A DNA stretch of 14,372 nt from Pelagibacteraceae bacterium (lineage in GTDB: Bacteria > Pseudomonadota > Alphaproteobacteria > Pelagibacterales > Pelagibacteraceae), in NCBI GenBank assembly GCA_008638025.1, contig VTPF01000009.1, positions 1 through 14,372 on the forward strand, given 5' to 3'. This document shows positions 13,353 through 14,372 of the stretch, piece by piece. The notes under the pieces were generated by a model that had not been told where the DNA came from, ran no database searches, and saw only the letters and a list, made by a program, of their open reading frames with translations. A program made the translations under genes and the position numbers. The first letter of the stretch is position 1. Each line of letters starts with the position of its first letter.

Positions 13353-13880
13353 ATGGTTAAAAAATTATTAGTTAACTGGGATGATTATAATCATACGGTA
13401 GAAAAACTTGCAATCCAAGTTCATGATAGCGGTTTTAAGCCAGATTTGTTAATTGGAATCATGAGAGGTGGCGCACCTATCATTGACGTTTTAAGTAGAA
13501 TTTTCAAAATTAAATGTGCTTATTTGGCTGTGGAGTCATACAGCGGAGAAGAGATGGAGGATCAGCAGGGACAAATTGTTTTTTCAAGAGAAATGAGTTC
13601 AACCGTTCATTCAATGGGTGGTAATATTCTGTTGTGTGATGATTTATCTGATACCGGCGTAACTTTAACCAGAAGTATTGAGTGGTTAAATAATTATGCT
13701 CCAATTAAAGACACCATTAAAGAAATTAAAACCGCAGTTCTTTGGAAAAAACTTCATTCTAGCTATGAACCTGATTATTGTGCTAATAAATTATCTGATA
13801 ACCCATGGATCGTTCAGCCCTTTGAACATTATGAGCTTTTATCAATTGAAGACATTAAAAAAATTCATTTAAAAAATTAA
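13353..13880 (+). CDS. Phosphoribosyltransferase, probably purine salvage (xanthine/guanine/hypoxanthine type)
   Basis: A 175-residue type I PRTase-fold protein, which joins a free base to PRPP to make a nucleotide. The PRPP-binding loop is LLCDDLSDTGVTL (93-105), with the acidic pair Asp96-Asp97. The N-terminal substrate-side segment DLLIGIMRGGAPIIDVLSR (31-49) carries the PPi loop RGG. NPWIVQPFEHYE (150-161) resembles the hood region of xanthine-guanine PRTases. A purine base as acceptor is inferred from the fold and from the AzgA-like permease encoded next door on the opposite strand; the exact base is unknown. The start ATG at 13353 follows an AT-rich leader without a Shine-Dalgarno. The stop codon is also the beginning of the terminator stem. 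Confidence 0.82.
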   Translation: MVKKLLVNWDDYNHTVEKLAIQVHDSGFKPDLLIGIMRGGAPIIDVLSRIFKIKCAYLAVESYSGEEMEDQQGQIVFSREMSSTVHSMGGNILLCDDLSDTGVTLTRSIEWLNNYAPIKDTIKEIKTAVLWKKLHSSYEPDYCANKLSDNPWIVQPFEHYELLSIEDIKKIHLKN

Positions 13881-13911
13881 AAGGGCTACCTAATGTTTAG
13901 ATAGCCCTTTT
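13879..13911. terminator. Bidirectional intrinsic terminator
   Basis: A perfect ten-base stem, AAAAGGGCTA (13879-13888) paired with TAGCCCTTTT (13902-13911), encloses a 13-base loop. CTA and TAG within the loop can extend the helix by three pairs past one C-A mismatch. A-tracts and T-tracts flank it on both strands (TTTTATTACTTTT rightward; TTTTAATTTTTT leftward), so it can end both the phosphoribosyltransferase and the convergent permease transcripts. It is the only convincing hairpin terminator in the window. Confidence 0.88.
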
Positions 13912-13925
13912 ATTACTTTTACAAA

Positions 13926-14372
13926 TTATATAGCGAAACTAATAGTTCCAAGAATTGCTATAAGCCATATAGCTGGCGATACTCCTTTTGCTTTGCCACT
14001 TAATATTTTGATTAAAGCATAAGAAATAAATGCCAAAGCCATTCCGTTACTAATGCTATAAGTAAGGGGCATGGCAATCATCGCAATCACTGCAGGAGCA
14101 GATTCGGATATGTCATCCCATTCAATATCAACAATATTTCTTACAAATAAGATAGCAACATACACCAAAGCTGCACCATCTATTTCTTTAGGAAGTGATG
14201 TTGCAAGTGGTGCGAAAAATAAACAAGATAAAAAGAGAACTCCTATAACAACAGAAGTCATACCTGTTTTACCTCCCGCTTTAACTCCAGCTCCAGATTC
14301 AATATAACTAGTAACATTGGAAGTTCCTAAAACTGAACCAGCAACTGTAGCAACACTATCTGACAACATAGC
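13926..14372 (-). CDS. NCS2/AzgA-like purine permease, C-terminal part (5' end outside window)
   Basis: The frame runs off the right edge of the window, so only the last 148 residues are seen. They match the AzgA branch of the nucleobase:cation symporter 2 family, which imports adenine, guanine or hypoxanthine with protons across the inner membrane. The family signature SVATVAGSVLGTSNVTSYIE, then SGAGVKAGGKTGMTSVV, is present near the fragment's start. It is followed by several membrane helices, the segment VDIEWDDISESAPAVIAMI and MPLTYSISNGMALAFISY, the typical last conserved block. The C-terminus is complete. It faces the phosphoribosyltransferase across a bidirectional terminator, giving a plausible uptake-plus-salvage pair. 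Which purine is carried cannot be told. Confidence 0.9.
   Translation of the reverse strand, partial: AMLSDSVATVAGSVLGTSNVTSYIESGAGVKAGGKTGMTSVVIGVLFLSCLFFAPLATSLPKEIDGAALVYVAILFVRNIVDIEWDDISESAPAVIAMIAMPLTYSISNGMALAFISYALIKILSGKAKGVSPAIWLIAILGTISFAI

Noticed and set aside
1..14372. Defence system, CRISPR array, prophage, insertion sequence, tRNA or integration site
   Set aside because: No repeats, transposase, integrase, toxin-antitoxin pair or tRNA-like cloverleaf was found; the content is core metabolism and transport.

Overview
This window looks like a stretch of chromosome from a streamlined, very AT-rich alphaproteobacterium; Pelagibacterales (SAR11-like) is my best guess, but I cannot confirm it without a search. 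The reasons are: G+C of roughly 30% by eye; lysine and asparagine codons that are nearly all AAA and AAT; and almost no space between genes. No intergenic gap exceeds 72 bases, and many neighbouring genes overlap. Several genes are alphaproteobacterial markers: a ChvG-type sensor kinase, a zeta-type F1-ATPase inhibitor (DUF1476), an SLT/lysozyme-like lipoprotein, and the run ahcY-tsaE-amgK-murU. I see no tRNA, rRNA, CRISPR array, insertion sequence, phage gene or integration site. No stretch over 300 bases lacks a gene.

Layout. (1) Positions 2-3780, plus strand: the 3' end of a ChvG-like histidine kinase, then ahcY (S-adenosylhomocysteine hydrolase), tsaE (tRNA t6A synthesis), amgK and murU (a sugar kinase and uridylyltransferase of peptidoglycan recycling). 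(2) 3764-4489, minus strand: gpmA (phosphoglycerate mutase), ending inside murU. (3) 4516-5490, plus strand: a tight operon of cutA, a VanZ-like membrane protein and the DUF1476 F1-ATPase inhibitor. A separate lytic-transglycosylase-like lipoprotein follows at 5539-6141. (4) 6138-11486, minus strand: in order of transcription msrA, an sseA-type sulfurtransferase, a periplasmic adaptor and an RND efflux pump. (5) 11534-13035, plus strand: an EamA/DMT permease and an AlkA-like DNA glycosylase, joined by a TAATG stop-start overlap. (6) 13032-13319, minus strand: a DUF1330 protein. (7) 13353-14372: a purine-type phosphoribosyltransferase converging on the end of an AzgA-like (NCS2) purine permease. 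The only strong, bidirectional intrinsic terminator in the window lies between these two.

How the genes work together. Most are housekeeping or stress-maintenance genes: methyl-cycle turnover, tRNA modification, cell-wall recycling, glycolysis, ATP synthase control, methionine repair, alkylation repair and purine salvage. I do not see a clearly new multigene system. The most unusual item is the RND pair: its adaptor appears to lack the alpha-helical hairpin that normally contacts the outer-membrane TolC channel, and no TolC-type gene is nearby. Secondary points are an AhcY that lacks the insertion common in bacterial homologues, and two convergent gene pairs whose stop codons are the two strands of one 4-base palindrome.
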